Shown here: piece after piece, positions 12,069-25,417 of the stretch
Numbering within the stretch: the stretch's first letter is position 1
Layout: the number at the start of each line of letters is the position of its first letter
DNA from: Holothuria scabra
Taxonomy: Eukaryota; Echinodermata; Holothuroidea; Aspidochirotida; Holothuriidae
Assembly: GCA_037179385.1 (NCBI GenBank)
Contig: CM074195.1
Coordinates: forward strand, 9,997,787-10,061,786
Length of the DNA: 64,000 nucleotides
Reading direction: 5' to 3'
Made by a program: the position numbers and the translations under genes
The notes under the pieces: model-generated
Databases searched by the model: none
Seen by the model: only the letters and a program-made list of their open reading frames with translations
Told to the model about the DNA's origin: nothing

Positions 12069-15000
12069 AACCTCCATTTGACAGTCTCCCAATTTGTGAT
12101 TCAACTGAACACCTTCATTAATGGGGAAATTAGAACAGTAACAAGGTCAACCGCACGGCCAATTTGAAAGAATAACATATCCCCTCACCCACGATGTATC
12201 TTAAATTGTTGTGCAACTGGGTTTGATGGCTGCCAGAAGCCTTTGGTAGAAACAGGTGAGGTGAACAATTGCTTTGATGCAATTTTTCATAATCAGTTAC
12301 AACAACAAACAATTTATAAAATTTCATTGGATGGAATGAAGGCTGTGTGAACCAAAATACCTGAAAATAAGTAACTGAAATTCCAAATCATCTGGGAGCC
12401 CCAAAAGGTATGACATGCTTCATGGGCCATAATTACCAATGTTTCATGAAGCAATTATTCTGGGGGTTGTGATAACTTACTCTGGATCAGCAAAAGTTTG
12501 AGAGAAAAATTTAAGACCAGTGGCAAGACAACAGAAACAAAGTGAGACAGAAAGGTTGCATGATATTAAAAACCTTCTTCCTCTTTAAGGCACAATGGCA
12601 AGTCATTGTTAAAAGTTCAGGAGGGGATAAGGTGGGGTAAATTGATTTCTCATTCTATGAAATCTTGCAGTTATCACTGAAGCTATTGTAGGGAAGCAGA
12701 GACCTGATGAAACACCTCACCTATGAGAGGGGTGCAGAAACTGACAGTAGTGGAGGCTTGTGGGAGGGGATAGGATGAAGTGAAAGAGGATATAAAAGGT
12801 CCTTAATTTTTCAGCAAAAAAATTGCTGTTTATGATAATTAAGTCAACAACCTCAAAAAAATGGCTGCAGGAAGGGATATAACCTCTTTCAGAAATTCTG
12901 CCCTGCCAGAAACATGGGGGAGGGACATTACTGCCGAAGCCCAAATTAATGCTACCCTTGGTCAAAGTTACATGTAGATTCAGGGGAGCTAGAAGCTAAA
13001 GATTGTTCCAAGGCCCCTATAAGGTACAATCTAAAGGTTTTTAAAGGCTATTTATTTATGTAAGTTTGAATATTGCTGCAAAGGTGTCCTTTTCTTATAG
13101 GAACCAGGGCCATTGGCATATATTTTTTTGGTTTTTTTACCTTTCTTCTTGTTGAGGAAAAGGGACTAATCTGCCCTATATCTCCCCTCCCCCAAACAAA
13201 AAGCCAGACCCACATCCTTACTGAGAATTTCTGCATACCCTAATTCATTCTCTTATTTTGAGAAAACGTGAGACCACCCACATCCCCATCCAATGAAACA
13301 TGCAACTACATTGCTATAAGTTTAATCAAATCCAATAATGAAGTTATAAATAGAACTTCTTATGACAGAAGGAATTTCGTAAGATTTAGAGTCTCTTTAA
13401 ACTAAAAGAGAGGAAACAACCATCACATGAAGTTACCTGACACCACTCTCATAGTTTACTCCAAATCTCGTAACTAAAAATATTTACATGTTGTCACTTC
13501 ACAGCATGTACCGCTCATCTTGCCCTTGTTTCACTTTTTTTTTTACAGCTTTCAGCTGTTTACTTCACCCACACCATTAAGCACCATCTATCAGAAAATA
13601 TTCCAAACAGAGGCTTTGCCCTGAACAAACTAATCTTTGAAAAATTTCAAGTTCCTTTCTGACAAAGTGGAGGATATATTGAATTCATCCAATGTTTTGC
13701 AAGATACCAAATCCTGCTAACAAACTGGGATTAATACCTTTATTCAATTCCCTCTGGGAAAATTGATTCTGTGTGTTCTGTTATTAGTGGTTAAAGTAAC
13801 ATGCATACTAAATGACAACAGTGATCAGAGATAGGGAAAAGAGTCACATGCCTTCTGCATCCCGTTTACAACACCAAACTTCAATAAACCGAATTATTAT
13901 ATGCAAATATGAATCTTTACGATATCCATCTGGCAGGGCTGATAGCAATTACAAGCCCTATCAGGCACTTTAATCTACATAAGCGACTTCAGCCAAACTG
14001 AAGTAGCTCGATCTGAAAGCTGTGCTTATGTCATGAAAAAGAATAAGGAAGGCCTAAGGTAGCTCAAAAAGCAACCTGGCACCAACCAAACCCCATCAAA
14101 ACGACAAATGGCATGGTAAATACTAAACAAAATGTGAACGGCATGTATTCTTTTAGTCATCCAGCCTGTCTCTTTGCTGCATGCTGCATATGTCACTTGA
14201 CGTAACCTCTCGATTATAGTCCCCCAGTTTCCTGAAATGGATTTATCACTTTGACCCGGAAAGTAACGGTGCAATGGACTCTTGTAAATATTTTTACAAT
14301 ACAATCAGTGCTTGAGCGTGTTTTGTTTACAAGTCGGAGCCAGGGGAATGCCATCATTATAAGGTAATGGCCAAGAAACCAGCGTTGGCTTTTTTTATTG
14401 AATTACAGTTTCCACTTTCTGATTCAGCCTCTATGTTCTTCATGCTTCATTGGGCTAAACACTGCCTGATGGTGCACATTCTCGCAAGCCATTTCTGTTT
14501 GCGCTTCAGAGAAAGACATAACTACTGCTTAATTATTCACCTTAGAAAATGGAGCCAGACTGTCTGTAAAATATTCTATAATTACAGCTTCTAATAGACC
14601 CAATTAAAGTATAGTTTAAGTTTGGAAAGTTTGCTATCAACTGTATTAACCTTTTAAATGACAATCCTAAATACATGCAAATTTTAAAAATATTGAAATA
14701 TAATTGAATCTTAACCAAAGATTAAGTTCCATTTAGCTTGCATTTTGTATCCTTCCAATGTTTTTGGTGATTTTCTTAAAAGATTGTGTCTTATAATTTT
14801 TCCTTCACCAAAAACACATACACCTTCAAAACAGCTGCCAACATACATTTCCCTCTGGCATTCAAGCTGAAACTTAAACAAACCGTTGACCTTCACCACT
14901 TATACTCTTGTCAATTGACCACTGAAACTTGCATTTAATGCAAGGAATTCTTGTTATCCTTGGATTTGAAATTCAAAAATTTATTGATGGAACCAGCTAA

Positions 15001-16502
15001 GTAAAACACAGCAGTTAGTTAGCCTATAAAATTAGTGTCTCTTGGTTGCTCTCACTTACAGCAGGAAAACTGGAATTACTCTGGTTAAAAAAAACCAATT
15101 TCGCAGGTAATGAAAGACCACTTGGGAGATGTTTGCATCAACAGCTGTGTTGCTTGCATTTTAAGCCGCTCCAATAATGATTAATTTCTTTTTCTCTTCA
15201 ATCTTTACGGTTTTTCACATTGTTTTGGAAATAATGGCAAAATGGAGATCAGCTGCTTCTTGTCACAAATGCTAAGTCAAAAATCTTTCTTTATTGCGAA
15301 ACAATTTTGCAAATGAGTTCAATGACTGCCAAATAATACTTAAATGCAATGTAAAACATGCATGAAGAACATGAAACCTTTAAGTCAAGTCAACGCTTTA
15401 AGCGTGGTAATATATCCAGAGAACTGAAATATTTATTGCGCCATTATCTGATAAACAAACTAAAATACATTCTACCGTTTTTCTCCCCTGAAATGTTTTT
15501 GTATTTTCCTTTTTCTTATCTTATCTCTGATTTAAAGGCTAAGTTAGCTATATAAATCTAAATTAAGTGAGCGAAAAAAGCATTTATCTATCACCAACCT
15601 ACAAACTAACATAAAGAGAATCTAAATATTTTAAGAGAGGGAAACCTTCACTTGCATTAAACCCATATTTTACACGTCCTAAATTCCAAATAAATGAATG
15701 GTCATAAAAGTTAAATTGTAAATAGTGAGGCCACAAAAGAAATTGCACTCCCTTTGAAGTTCCAAACATTAATGCAAGGGAAAGGATGAAACAAAAAAAT
15801 ATCTGAGGCTTTAGTGATCATATGATTTTAGTTCCAAGTAATACACTTGCATTAGGCTGTCCTCTTTGAGGGCCCCCTTCCACTGGGTTTTATCCACTCT
15901 ACCATAACAATTTACTGGTAAATCAGTGTTATTGACAGACAGGGCCAGGCCTATATAGGCGAGAACCCTAAAGGGGAGGGCAGTTGAAATAATGCCAATG
16001 TTACATGTGTCACCATCACTAAGCATGTGGTGTGCTTACGATTTGGAAATCTAAGGGTTAGTATCCCCTTTAAATAACACACTCTTTTGATAGAAGACAG
16101 TTATATTTCTACTTTCAGCTCTCCCTCCTCCCTCCCACAAACACACATTTATATTTATCTACTTGTGCAAACACAAATTATGCGGTTTATTTTTAATAAA
16201 GCCATAATACTCATTTGTATAATCTTGGTGAGCATACAAGAATATGAAGTGCAATCAGAACACCTTCAGTGCATGCTGTGTATTTGAGCCATTCTACATC
16301 TTTTGAATTTGGTGTCAATCAGAGAGCAGTCATTAACTGATTGAGAATTATTTCTTCACCTCAAGAATAATTAATGTGTGTACATTTTGGTGTGACTAAC
16401 CTTCATCTATCTAACAAATTAATCCTTTTTGTTCCATGGGTCTTTTTAAATATTGCAACTAGTTATGGGAGCAAAAAAAAAATAAAATACTGCAAAACTC
16501 AC

Positions 16503-16658
16503 CAGAACATGGAGCCGATGCCGGATCATCCTCAGCCCTGAAGCGTTTTGGAATACAGGTGCACTTTTTCTGGCCCTCAAAGTCTGCATGACTGCCTGCG
16601 GGGCAGGGGCTACAATCATGATTGCCTGACTCATCTTTATAAGTCCCTGTAGAACAGG
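16503..16658 (-). CDS. Eph: Eph receptor tyrosine kinase, cysteine-rich (EGF-like) exon
   Basis: This internal exon is exactly 156 bp. It is bounded on the minus strand by acceptor GATTTACAG and donor TGTTCTG|GTGAGT, with phase 1 on both sides. It encodes the cysteine-rich linker between the ligand-binding domain and the first FN3 domain. Reading from the first complete codon, it shows CSTGTYKDESG, then CSPCPAGSHADFEGQ, then CTCIPKRFRAEDDPASAPCS. Six cysteines and the motifs CxxGxYK, CxxCPxxS, CxC and RAxxDPxxxPC match the Eph consensus for this segment. From memory, the equivalent vertebrate EPH exon is also 156 bp with the same phase, so exon structure appears conserved. The preceding exon should supply one base of a codon, probably an Ala as in vertebrates. 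The only realistic alternative is another receptor with a GCC2/GCC3-like cysteine module, but the in-frame join to an Eph-type FN3 domain argues against it. Confidence 0.92.
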
Positions 16659-19600
16659 CTGTAAATCAAAGAGAAGAAAAAAGTCAAAGATTAACTATGA
16701 AAAGCAAACAGTTGCTGAACTTTTTAAATGTCTCTGTTAGAACTCAAGAGAAATCATATGTAACATACATCTCTGTTTTGCAATAGCATTAGCCAAGTTT
16801 ATGCTTACCATTTTGAAACAAGCTTGGAGTCAGAACAATCTGGAGTCTGCTTCAATAAACAAATTAGAGCTCGATACTTATGAATTTTTGTTGACACAGA
16901 AAGAAGCACATGGATTTTTAAGTCTTAAACTCATGAAATTCATTTGGCTTGACCAGATTTAAGGGTGGAGGGGGTTGGAACTGTGTATTAAGAGTGTTTA
17001 CCACAAAAAGAAATAATTAACTTATATTACAATTTTCAAAGTTTGCCATTTGCCCAACAGGCCCATAGCCAGAGTAACCAATGAAAGAGCACATCACTGT
17101 GAGAGTTTTGCTGACATGGGGGAGGGGTTTAATGTTCACTAGGAGGGGGTCCTCTCTCCTCTGAAAAATTTTTACTTTTTTCAAGAAGCCAAGATGCAAA
17201 ATGGTGCCAATTTCCAATTTCTCATTAATCATTAAGGTGTACATTTGATAAGTTATATCTGCGAAATATTTTATTGTATCTTTCATTTTCAATTTTCATA
17301 GAGATTGAAAATTTTGAAGGGACAGTACCTGTTCATGACTCCAGTGGGCTTGCTGCCCAGGACATATATAATTATATGTACCAGCAATGTCAGTCAACTC
17401 TTGCTAACAAAGGTCAATGACACTGAAACTTGACTCTAATATTCTCACAGCTGCTCACATCAATATCAAAGATTCATAAATCAATGTGACACACTTGGCA
17501 TACTACAAACGGAAATACCAAAAAGATTCTTCTGAGAATGATGTACCCAGTATTAAAGAACAGTTGAAGGGACTTAATTGCTTGGCAATTTGTGCACTGT
17601 TAAGTTCATGACAGGCACTTGCCAAAACATGAATATTAAGTTAATTCAAGTTTCTTGGAAATGATTAAATCTTCTTCTTGTATATCTTTCATTCTGTACT
17701 ATGGCTATGGGTATTATTTTTTGTTGAGTACACCCTCCATGATGATGAAATATAAATAGAGCAATCACTTTTCCAAGGAGAGAGAGAAAAAAGAATGACT
17801 GTAGTCCATTTCTCTTCTCTTGTTATTTGCATTGATTCAGTAATGTGACAACATTTTACTCTCAATAGAATGACAAAAATCTCATCTGAAACATTCAACG
17901 ACTTTTCCATTATTGATTTTAAAAGTCAACAAACAGTTTGAAAACAAATAATAAAGCCATGAATCAGTTCTCTCAGGACCTCTCCGTTTGACTGGCCTCG
18001 ACCAATTGGAGACTACATGACAACAACTTTGTAAAGACCTTCAGTGGATAGCTCCCAGTCATATATTGATCAGGTCCTTTATCTTGAGATTCTACATTAC
18101 ACTTCATGGAGATAATGCCAATCGATGGCAGACATGCTGTACAAGAGATATTTAGGTAATCCTATACTGTACTTGTCCACAAACATAACCATTTAGACAT
18201 CTCATTTGCATATTGATATGAAGGGGGAGGAGCTTACAAAGGGTGGGATAAATCAGTGCCAAACATTGGCAGAGAGGGATGTGACAATTAAGGCAAGGAA
18301 AACTACCGACAAGTATACCTACACTTTATTTAGTCTTTATCAGGCCCTGGTCTTAATAATACCAGATTGTGACACAACTATAAAGTCCCTTGAATTCAAC
18401 ATCAAGCCCCGACCTCCACACTCCATCACCTTCAAATAGTATTGTCAAACCAAATAAAACATGGGAATCATTATAAATGCTCATGACTGTCATAAACAAG
18501 ACATCAAAATTACATCAATTTTTTGTTATTCTTTTCCATTTACCTGTACTTTTCTAGATACCGATCTTTCACCTTAAAGATCATTGCACTAATTTTTAAA
18601 TTCAGTTTTACATAAACTAAACTATTTTCTCAAACTTAGTGTAAAAATAAAAGGTCTCCAGTTATAATAATCCTTCATGAAATGAATAATAACCATTTTA
18701 TCCTCTTGGTTGAGACAATGGTGCCAATGTTTCTGTAACGATTGTTTTAAATTCATTATCATAATATATAGGCCATGCCTTTTTCCTGCTACAAAAATAG
18801 TCACTGGAAAGGATCTCCCATGGATCAGATAAACAAAAAATTTTGATTCATTCATGCCTATCAAACAAAAAGTGCATTTTATAGGTGAATAAACTTTTGG
18901 CAATTTTTATAATTCTGCAATCATCCTACAATCAACGATAAAGAGCCAAAAGGCAACAGAATTCTAATGCTTCATTCCTTTTTAGATTTTATGGCGATTA
19001 AAGTTCTTTATTATGAATTCTGCAGAGTAAGGTAGAGACAAGAATTCAAATTTTTTAGAGCGAAAGAACAACCATGTGCAAAACTTTTTGTGGCGGGTAA
19101 ATAGAGGTGGCACTCTTCAGGGTTTCCCCATATTAATCCCATCATGCTGATGGCATGCCCTAGGATTACTGCATGTAAGTTGGGTAACAAAACATAAATA
19201 GGAGGCTTGGAGGGATGATTAGGAATGCATATTTTTTTTATGTAGGTGTAGCATTTAAAAACATACTAAAAGAAATGGGACACACCAGTACCAACATATG
19301 TTGATTTCAAGATAAATTTTATATTTGGTCTTTTTTTTTCCAATAAAATATCAGAGCCAAAGATGTTCCAGTCCCCCAACCCCCTCTCTCTTTGTAACCA
19401 TACCCTATGGTAGGAAACTACACAAGGAAGTTTACATCACTTAGTATACGATGTGTTTGAACATCCCAATCGTTTGCATGTTACCTTTGACATATCAATA
19501 CAATGACCTATTTGCCCTTTAAGCATGATAAAATCCACAAGTCAACAATCATAACTAATTTAAAATGTCAATGAATTCTGGGACTCCACTTCCATTTTTG

Positions 19601-21584
19601 TTTCACAGCAAAAACAGCAATTTTCATTTCTCAACTGCTTTTGAGTCTGCTAAAACCCTGTCAATTTCAGTCCAAGCACCTACACGGCCAGACACTGCAA
19701 TCTCCAAAACAACAACGTTCAACCAGTTTGTGTACATACAAAGTTACTCAGACTTCTCTCTGCTACCAACCCCGTTATTCTCAGCATGTCAGTGATTTCT
19801 GCCTACCCACAAATTTCAGTTTGTGTTTTGAAAGCAGCAGGGCGCCGCTCTGGTTTCATCTAATCCTTGCTCCAGTTTGTTGGTGTTTGTAGCAAGTACA
19901 TGAAAGGTTGTGTTTCTCATATACTGTGGAAACTTGTTAGGCTGTGTAGGAATGCACCTTGTGGCAATCTAGCGCTCTCCAGGCCAGTTGAGAGCTATCT
20001 CACTGTTACTAAGCAATTATAATGTGCGGACATCAGTGTTAGCGCTGCTCTTTAGACTGAGCAGAGAAATTTTCTCCTTCAAATAAATTTTAGGAGAAAT
20101 TTGTAATTTTGAAGGAGGGAAAGATACAATGACCAATTTCTACATGCATTGCAAGTAAAAACAATGGGACATGCTCCCTAGCAGATACAGATCCAGACAC
20201 TCCAAAAAGAGGAGGGGGGGGGGGGGACTAGGAGAAAGCAGGGGTGTGAGGGGTTGCTCTGTTAATTCCCTGTATGTTTTATTGTTGATGTGGCAAAAAT
20301 GAATGGGCTGAGGCCATAAAAGCCCCCTCCTCCCTTGGATCTGTACCTGCCTCGGAAGAATAGTTCCCTTTTGTTGCATACAGTTTATTTAAACCGAACA
20401 GAATAAATTTGAAATTAACAAAAAAGGGTAAAATGCAAAGATACCACCTTTCTAATTTGTAACTAACACTAAAACTTTCTTCTTTTTCTCTACGAAAGAA
20501 AACTGGTTTAAGCATAATTCTTTTTGAAAAAATATTTAAAAAGCTGGTCAGGTCGGGGTAATCTTCTCAAGCCAATTAGACTTGATTAGAGCAGTACAGT
20601 AGTTTATGAATCGATAACTACATCATATTTGTACCACCATCAAATTACCCACTTATAGGATTTATTGGGGTTTTTCTTCAGAAGTGAATTGACCAAAATG
20701 AACTACAGTTTAACCTTCTAAGGGCCAAGTTATTTTTTTACTTCTCTTATTCTTGCTTTGATTTACACAATTAATTGCAACCAGTGGACCAGATTAGCAA
20801 AAGAAAAGCTCTGATAGCCGTAAATTGCTTCTCAGTGAATTGATGCAATGGACCAGATTATTGTTCTATACTGCCCTCTGTGTTGTGCCCTGAAAATGAT
20901 CCTCTGTTCTGTTTTTAAAAAGATCACAACTGGCCCTACTTGTTGTTGTTCACCAAACCTTTTCAAAGGTGTCATTGATTTCTGTTACAAATCTTCCAAA
21001 CCGGAGGGATCCCTCCAGGCCATAGCCTCCTTTAACTTGTAGTACATGATATAACACAATAGGATGATATAAAAGTAATCAATAGCGTTAAGGTATGAAT
21101 AAGAAAACGGCTCTTCCTTTGACAAACCAATCTCATATTGTGTAAGAAAAAGATCACAGGAAGACCATTGTCCAGTTCGATGTGGGACAAAGACGAAAAT
21201 ACCACTATTACAAGCACTTACAAGCCTATTAGCCAGGAGTCTCTACAGTAAGCTAGCTCTTGGTCACCTCACTTGGCAATTTGTAAACATTATTGTTCAA
21301 CTAAATCACAATGCTTTCAGAATAGAAATGACAATCCCATTTAAGCAGATTGGGAAAATATGTTTTTAAGTGGAATAAAACATTCTTCCTGTTGGTAAAA
21401 ACAACAGGACAGCTGCTTGCATGAAAAGGAGGGCAGAACAATAAGGGGCCCTGGCCTTACACCTGACCAGTCTGATGTTCCAGTTGGCCAGTGGTTTTAT
21501 GTCAAAGGGGGTCAGCATTCTAAACATGTCTGAATGTTTTTGAAAGAGCAAATTCACATATTGACCTTTTGCAGTCATCCCAAT
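16659..21584. other. Gene-free stretch left of the first MITE cluster
   Basis: Unique AT-rich sequence with one G run at 20214. Short frames at 17017-17292, 18622-18903 and 19565-19892 lack domains and splice context. Confidence 0.6.
20214..20226. repeat. G homopolymer run (13)
   Basis: Uninterrupted G run preceded by GGA, in otherwise unique sequence. Confidence 0.95.
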
Positions 21585-21763
21585 TTAATGGGAAAAGGCA
21601 TTCTCCCAAAAGTATAGGAGACTATCCTATTTCATGATTGGCTCTTGAGAATCATTTGACAAAACTTTTCTCATCCAAATGAGAAATTTGTCAAGATGCT
21701 CAGAAAGGCAATAGGAGAAAATTTGTAATCAATAAGTCTGAGGCAAATGTTTTTGCCTTTTAA
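21585..21763 (-). mobile_element. Family B MITE, short degenerate copy
   Basis: About 179 bp flanked by TTAA at both ends (21585-21588 and 21760-21763). It contains the landmarks CATGATTGGCTCTTGAGA and a diverged GTCATGTGACAA, followed by GCAATAGGAGAAAATT. The inner portion seen in full copies is missing, so this is an internally deleted, older copy. Confidence 0.6.
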
Positions 21764-21845
21764 AGTAAGTATACAACCAACATTTAATACTTCCCTACAT
21801 ACTAGTTCTTTTCAAGCATGTGACAATGATTCTGTTGGCAGTGAA

Positions 21846-22109
21846 TTAAAGGGCAGGAGTAGTCATCCCAAACTGATGATGTGTAGTAGACTGTCCAGTT
21901 TCATGATTGGCTGTTGGGAGTCATGTGACAATTGTTTTTTTCTCTTCAAATGTGAAATTTACTGGAAATAACTGCTTGGTTTACCTTGGATATGCAATAA
22001 TAAAGTCATTAAATGAAATTAAAGATACTTTGAAGAGAAATAAGAAGAAAATTGTGTTATTTAGTTTTTTCTTCAAATAAGTTTGGGGGGACTGCTCTTT
22101 ACCTTTAAA
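21846..22109 (-). mobile_element. Family B MITE, copy 3 (near complete)
   Basis: Starts TTAAAGGGCAGGAGTAGTCA and ends GGACTGCTCTTTACCTTTAA. It carries CATGATTGGCTGTTGGGA, GTCATGTGACAATTG, TTGGATATGCAATAATAAAG and GAAGAGAAATAAGAAGAAAA. The right TTAA is shared with the reversed family A fragment that follows directly. Confidence 0.88.
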
Positions 22110-22227
22110 GTGCTAATACTCTCACCCCAAACTACAATTTATGAAGTAGTCCACAGAAAATCTCAATTGGAAGAGCTCTTTGATTGACAGCTAATTCAAA
22201 AAATGCAGAGCACCAAAGCTGATATTA
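22105..22227 (-). mobile_element. Family A MITE, reversed 3'-end fragment
   Basis: Reverse-oriented terminal part of family A: TTTAAAGTGCTAATACTCTC, then ACCCCAAACTACAATTT, then AGCTCTTTGATTGACAGCT and ATGCAGAGCACCAAAGCT. It breaks off where an ATT-rich palindrome starts. It shares its TTAA with the family B element on its left. Confidence 0.75.
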
Positions 22228-22290
22228 CAATTATTATTACAATTGTTATTATTAATAATAATAACAATTGTAATAATAATAATTATTATT
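22228..22290. repeat. ATT/AAT palindromic microsatellite
   Basis: A long, nearly perfect palindrome of ATT and AAT units centred near 22256, with CAATTG on each arm. It could extrude as a cruciform. It occupies the break point of the truncated family A element. Confidence 0.9.
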
Positions 22291-25187
22291 TTTATTGCTA
22301 CTGTTAAAATTCATGCACGATTATACATTTTTGTTTGCTTAGGTGGCAGTCCTTACCTGTTCATCACTGCAAAGAAGGGGAGGCAGAACTAACCCCCTAT
22401 GTCCTTGAACTTTCATTTAATACTCAGCTATTTGAGTGGAATAAACTCATGCAGTATTCCAACAACTTTTGAATATAAATCTAGCATTCAATATGTGTTT
22501 TGCTGACAAGAAATTAAATACTCTTTAGCTCTAGAACTTTCCTTGAGCATGTATTATAACTGTAGAAAACCACACTTCCCATGTATATTCCATCAAATTT
22601 AGAATTGGGCTTAGCCTAAAAACTTTTGTACAAATGTTTTCAATGAAACCACACCCAGAGTGTAGAGTTGCACAGTCACACAGGATGAAAGAAGACCCCT
22701 CAGCCTTGAGATAAAACCACAAAAAGCAATCAATGCAACTAACTGAAGTTCACTGACATCAACCAGTCCAAACCCTAGTCGACACCTAGCAAAGACAACC
22801 ACTGGGTATCTCATTGTCCACATCTACCAAGCTCACATGCAAAATTTTTATGTGTACATATCTTCTCAACAGTCACAAAAAATTAATTTTAAATATCCCC
22901 TTACGCACCATGAAATCACTACTGCCTTGCATCTGATCCAAAGCCAGCTGTAGGGCTGGACATGCCGTTTCTCACTTCTCAAGGATTTGAAGCTTATTCA
23001 TCCCACACCCCTCTCTCCTGAGTCAAGGATAATATATCATCCATTGCCTATTGTAAAAGATCACACATTCACCACTAAAGGTGTTTACGTTTGACCATTG
23101 TTTGAATTAGTTCCATGCGTCAGACACAGGTTTCCTGCCACTCGAGTTCAAAAACTGAAAGGCCTTGTAATATGTTAAATAATATCAAACAGCAAATACC
23201 TGGGAGGTGTTCAAACGAAAGAAAACTCATGACAAATTTTCCCCGCATTCACCAATAGAAAGTGGTACATATCTATTTCCAAATGAGTCCAAACAAAGTA
23301 AAATTTGTAGAAATGACCAAAAATTGAAAAGAAGTAGAATCTGAAGAAACCACAAGAAAGACAAAGCACAAATGAACGGCTTTGTTGCAATATATTGTAC
23401 ATGTGAAACAGGAAGATGTTTGGAAAGGAGAGGGCAAATGATCAATGAATCACTCTTTATATTTTTTTTCTTTTATCGCGAGGTTTTTCACCTCTCCAAG
23501 CAAGTGGTAGCATACAACAACGAAGAATTTGCCCCCCCTGCCCCCCCCCCCCCCCCAAATAACAGTTACTCAAAGTAAAGTATTTCAACCTTACCTTATT
23601 TTTGTTATGATGTGAAAAAATATGTTCAGAAAATGTAAACAAGTTTCAGGAAGCTGAATTAATCAATCCCCTATCCATCTTTAATTGACAAAATACAGTC
23701 TCAAAATACTGTTTCTCTGATCTACAACAAACAATTCCTTCCTTTACAATAAACAACTCTAACTACAGCAAACCACCCTCACAGTCAATTCTTAATTTTT
23801 ATGAACTGAACAGCAGGAAATAACTTTCTATCTACCATAAAAGAAAAAGTAAAACTGAGTACAAATCCATTCTAAGAAGGAACAAAGGTATGGGTTACAG
23901 CAAATTTTGTTTCGGTACAGTTGGTTTGACCTTGTGACATATTTAACGCCAGCATTTAACCTCCCTGTATCGCAGAGACATCCTCTTTGCTCAGAGCAGC
24001 AACTTTAAAACCCATTTTTAAAGATTACACAACTCGTGCATTGCCACAGTTTTCAGCCCACAATACTCAAGTATAGTTGTGATTCGAGTAGTTACGAGCA
24101 TTCACTATCCTCCTAGAGGCCTTTTTCTCCTTTCCTTTCTTTTATCTTGAACGATCAATCTTAAATTGCCTGGGTAGAAGGCTCCAAGATGAAATTTCAC
24201 CTCATGATGTAAGGCAAAGGAAGGATAGAGGAACTTCATTATAAGGGATGTGAGTTGCTGGAATACTGAGAGGGTCTGATTTCAGGTTTAATTTACTGAC
24301 AATCGAACTGCAACATTCGGGTGTTTTTTCTTCCGACCATGAGAACTTTACAACATATTAAGATCAATAAACAAAAGGCAAAGCCAGAATTTAAAATTTG
24401 CGTTTTCCTCTCCGTTATTGATCAACAGAGGCATTGCTAGAGATAATTACCAGACTTTAAATACTTCACTGCAAGATTTGGAGCCGAATTGTCGTAAAGT
24501 TAGGGAGGCCATGCTTTACTCTATTGGGTACATTGGCCTTCTGAAGGTTGTTAAGGGGTTTTTAGGGTAACATTTTCATAGGATGTTAATGCAGTCTGAC
24601 ATGTTTCTGATATTCTAGACCAGAGAGGATAAGGAGCATAAGTAATATTATGGTATAAATTGCTTCAAGGCCAAAAATGCCTCTAACTAAAGCTCTTTTA
24701 TGAAAGATGACTGCTCAAATTTTTTTTTTCAACCTTAAAGTTTAAGGATGGACTGAGGTATTTCTTGATGAAAGTAGAAAATAAAATTAGATCCTCAACA
24801 CAAAGGATTCAATTTTCTCTGGAACAATATATTTTAATAGTGACTCCCTAAACTGAGGAAGGGATGCTGTGACAAGACTTATAATTCAACACCTCATCGA
24901 AAATGTGGTTGCCATGGTAATCTCTTATTTTTTGTTTCAAAATTTAAGAAAAATTTCCAGGATTAAAAGGAAATATTCACGTAACATTGCTAGTTAAATA
25001 TTCTATTGTGGCTATAACATTAAGGCAGTACATTACATTCTCTTGCAAACTAAGATTCACTCCTGTGAAGTGAATCCTCAAAACATTCGCTGACATAGCA
25101 ACCAAACTGATTTTAAAACTTTTAAGGGTGTGAGAGTGCCAGCTGCAGATACCAGATGCAAAATCAAGTCCTTAAAATGCTTATTTC
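22291..25187. other. Gene-free stretch
   Basis: Unique sequence with a C-rich run at 23532. The part at 24040-24270 is compositionally more balanced than its surroundings, but no exon could be drawn. Confidence 0.55.
23532..23556. repeat. C-rich run (7 C, TG, 16 C)
   Basis: Two C homopolymers separated by TG. The opposite strand is a potential G-quadruplex former. Confidence 0.95.
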
Positions 25188-25417
25188 TTAAAAGGGCAAG
25201 AAGAATCACCCTAACATGAAGTAGTGTAGTGGACTGTCCTGTTTCATGATTGGCTATACTGAGAGTCATGTGACAACAATCTTTCTCTTTAAATGTAAAA
25301 TTTACTAGAAGTAACTGTTTTTTTTACCTTGAATATGCAATATTGAAGTTATAAAATATGACAAGAGATGCTTTGAAAAGAAAGGAGAGGAAACTTGAAC
25401 TACTCTTGACCTTTAAA
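25188..25417 (-). mobile_element. Family B MITE, copy 4
   Basis: Starts TTAAAAGGGCAAGAAGAATC and ends CTACTCTTGACCTTTAA. Landmarks CATGATTGGCTATACTGA, GTCATGTGACAACAATC, TTGAATATGCAATATTGAAG and GATGCTTTGAAAAGAAA are in order. It is slightly shorter than the 256-bp form and shares its right TTAA with the next element. Confidence 0.85.

Larger units (their letters stand above)
1683..16502 (-). other. 14.8 kb Eph intron between the cysteine-rich and FN3-1 exons
   Basis: Defined by the donor GTGAGT ending at 16502 and the acceptor CAG ending at 1683. In vertebrate EPH genes the two flanking exons are consecutive, and their phases match here, so no missing exon is required. Contents: G and C homopolymer runs near 3.5 and 3.7 kb, an 18-bp tandem duplication at 7326-7361, a family B MITE at 7527-7790, an ACTC/GAGT palindromic cluster at about 9620-9895, two abutting family A MITEs at 10953-11504, and a partial duplication at 11922-12068. 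Segments 1683-7525 and 12069-16502 otherwise hold unique AT-rich sequence with no gene I can support. Confidence 0.8.

Noticed and set aside
16446..16634. 62-codon minus frame overlapping the cysteine-rich exon
   Set aside because: It is a different frame from the Eph reading. The Eph frame has conserved cysteines and splice sites on both sides.
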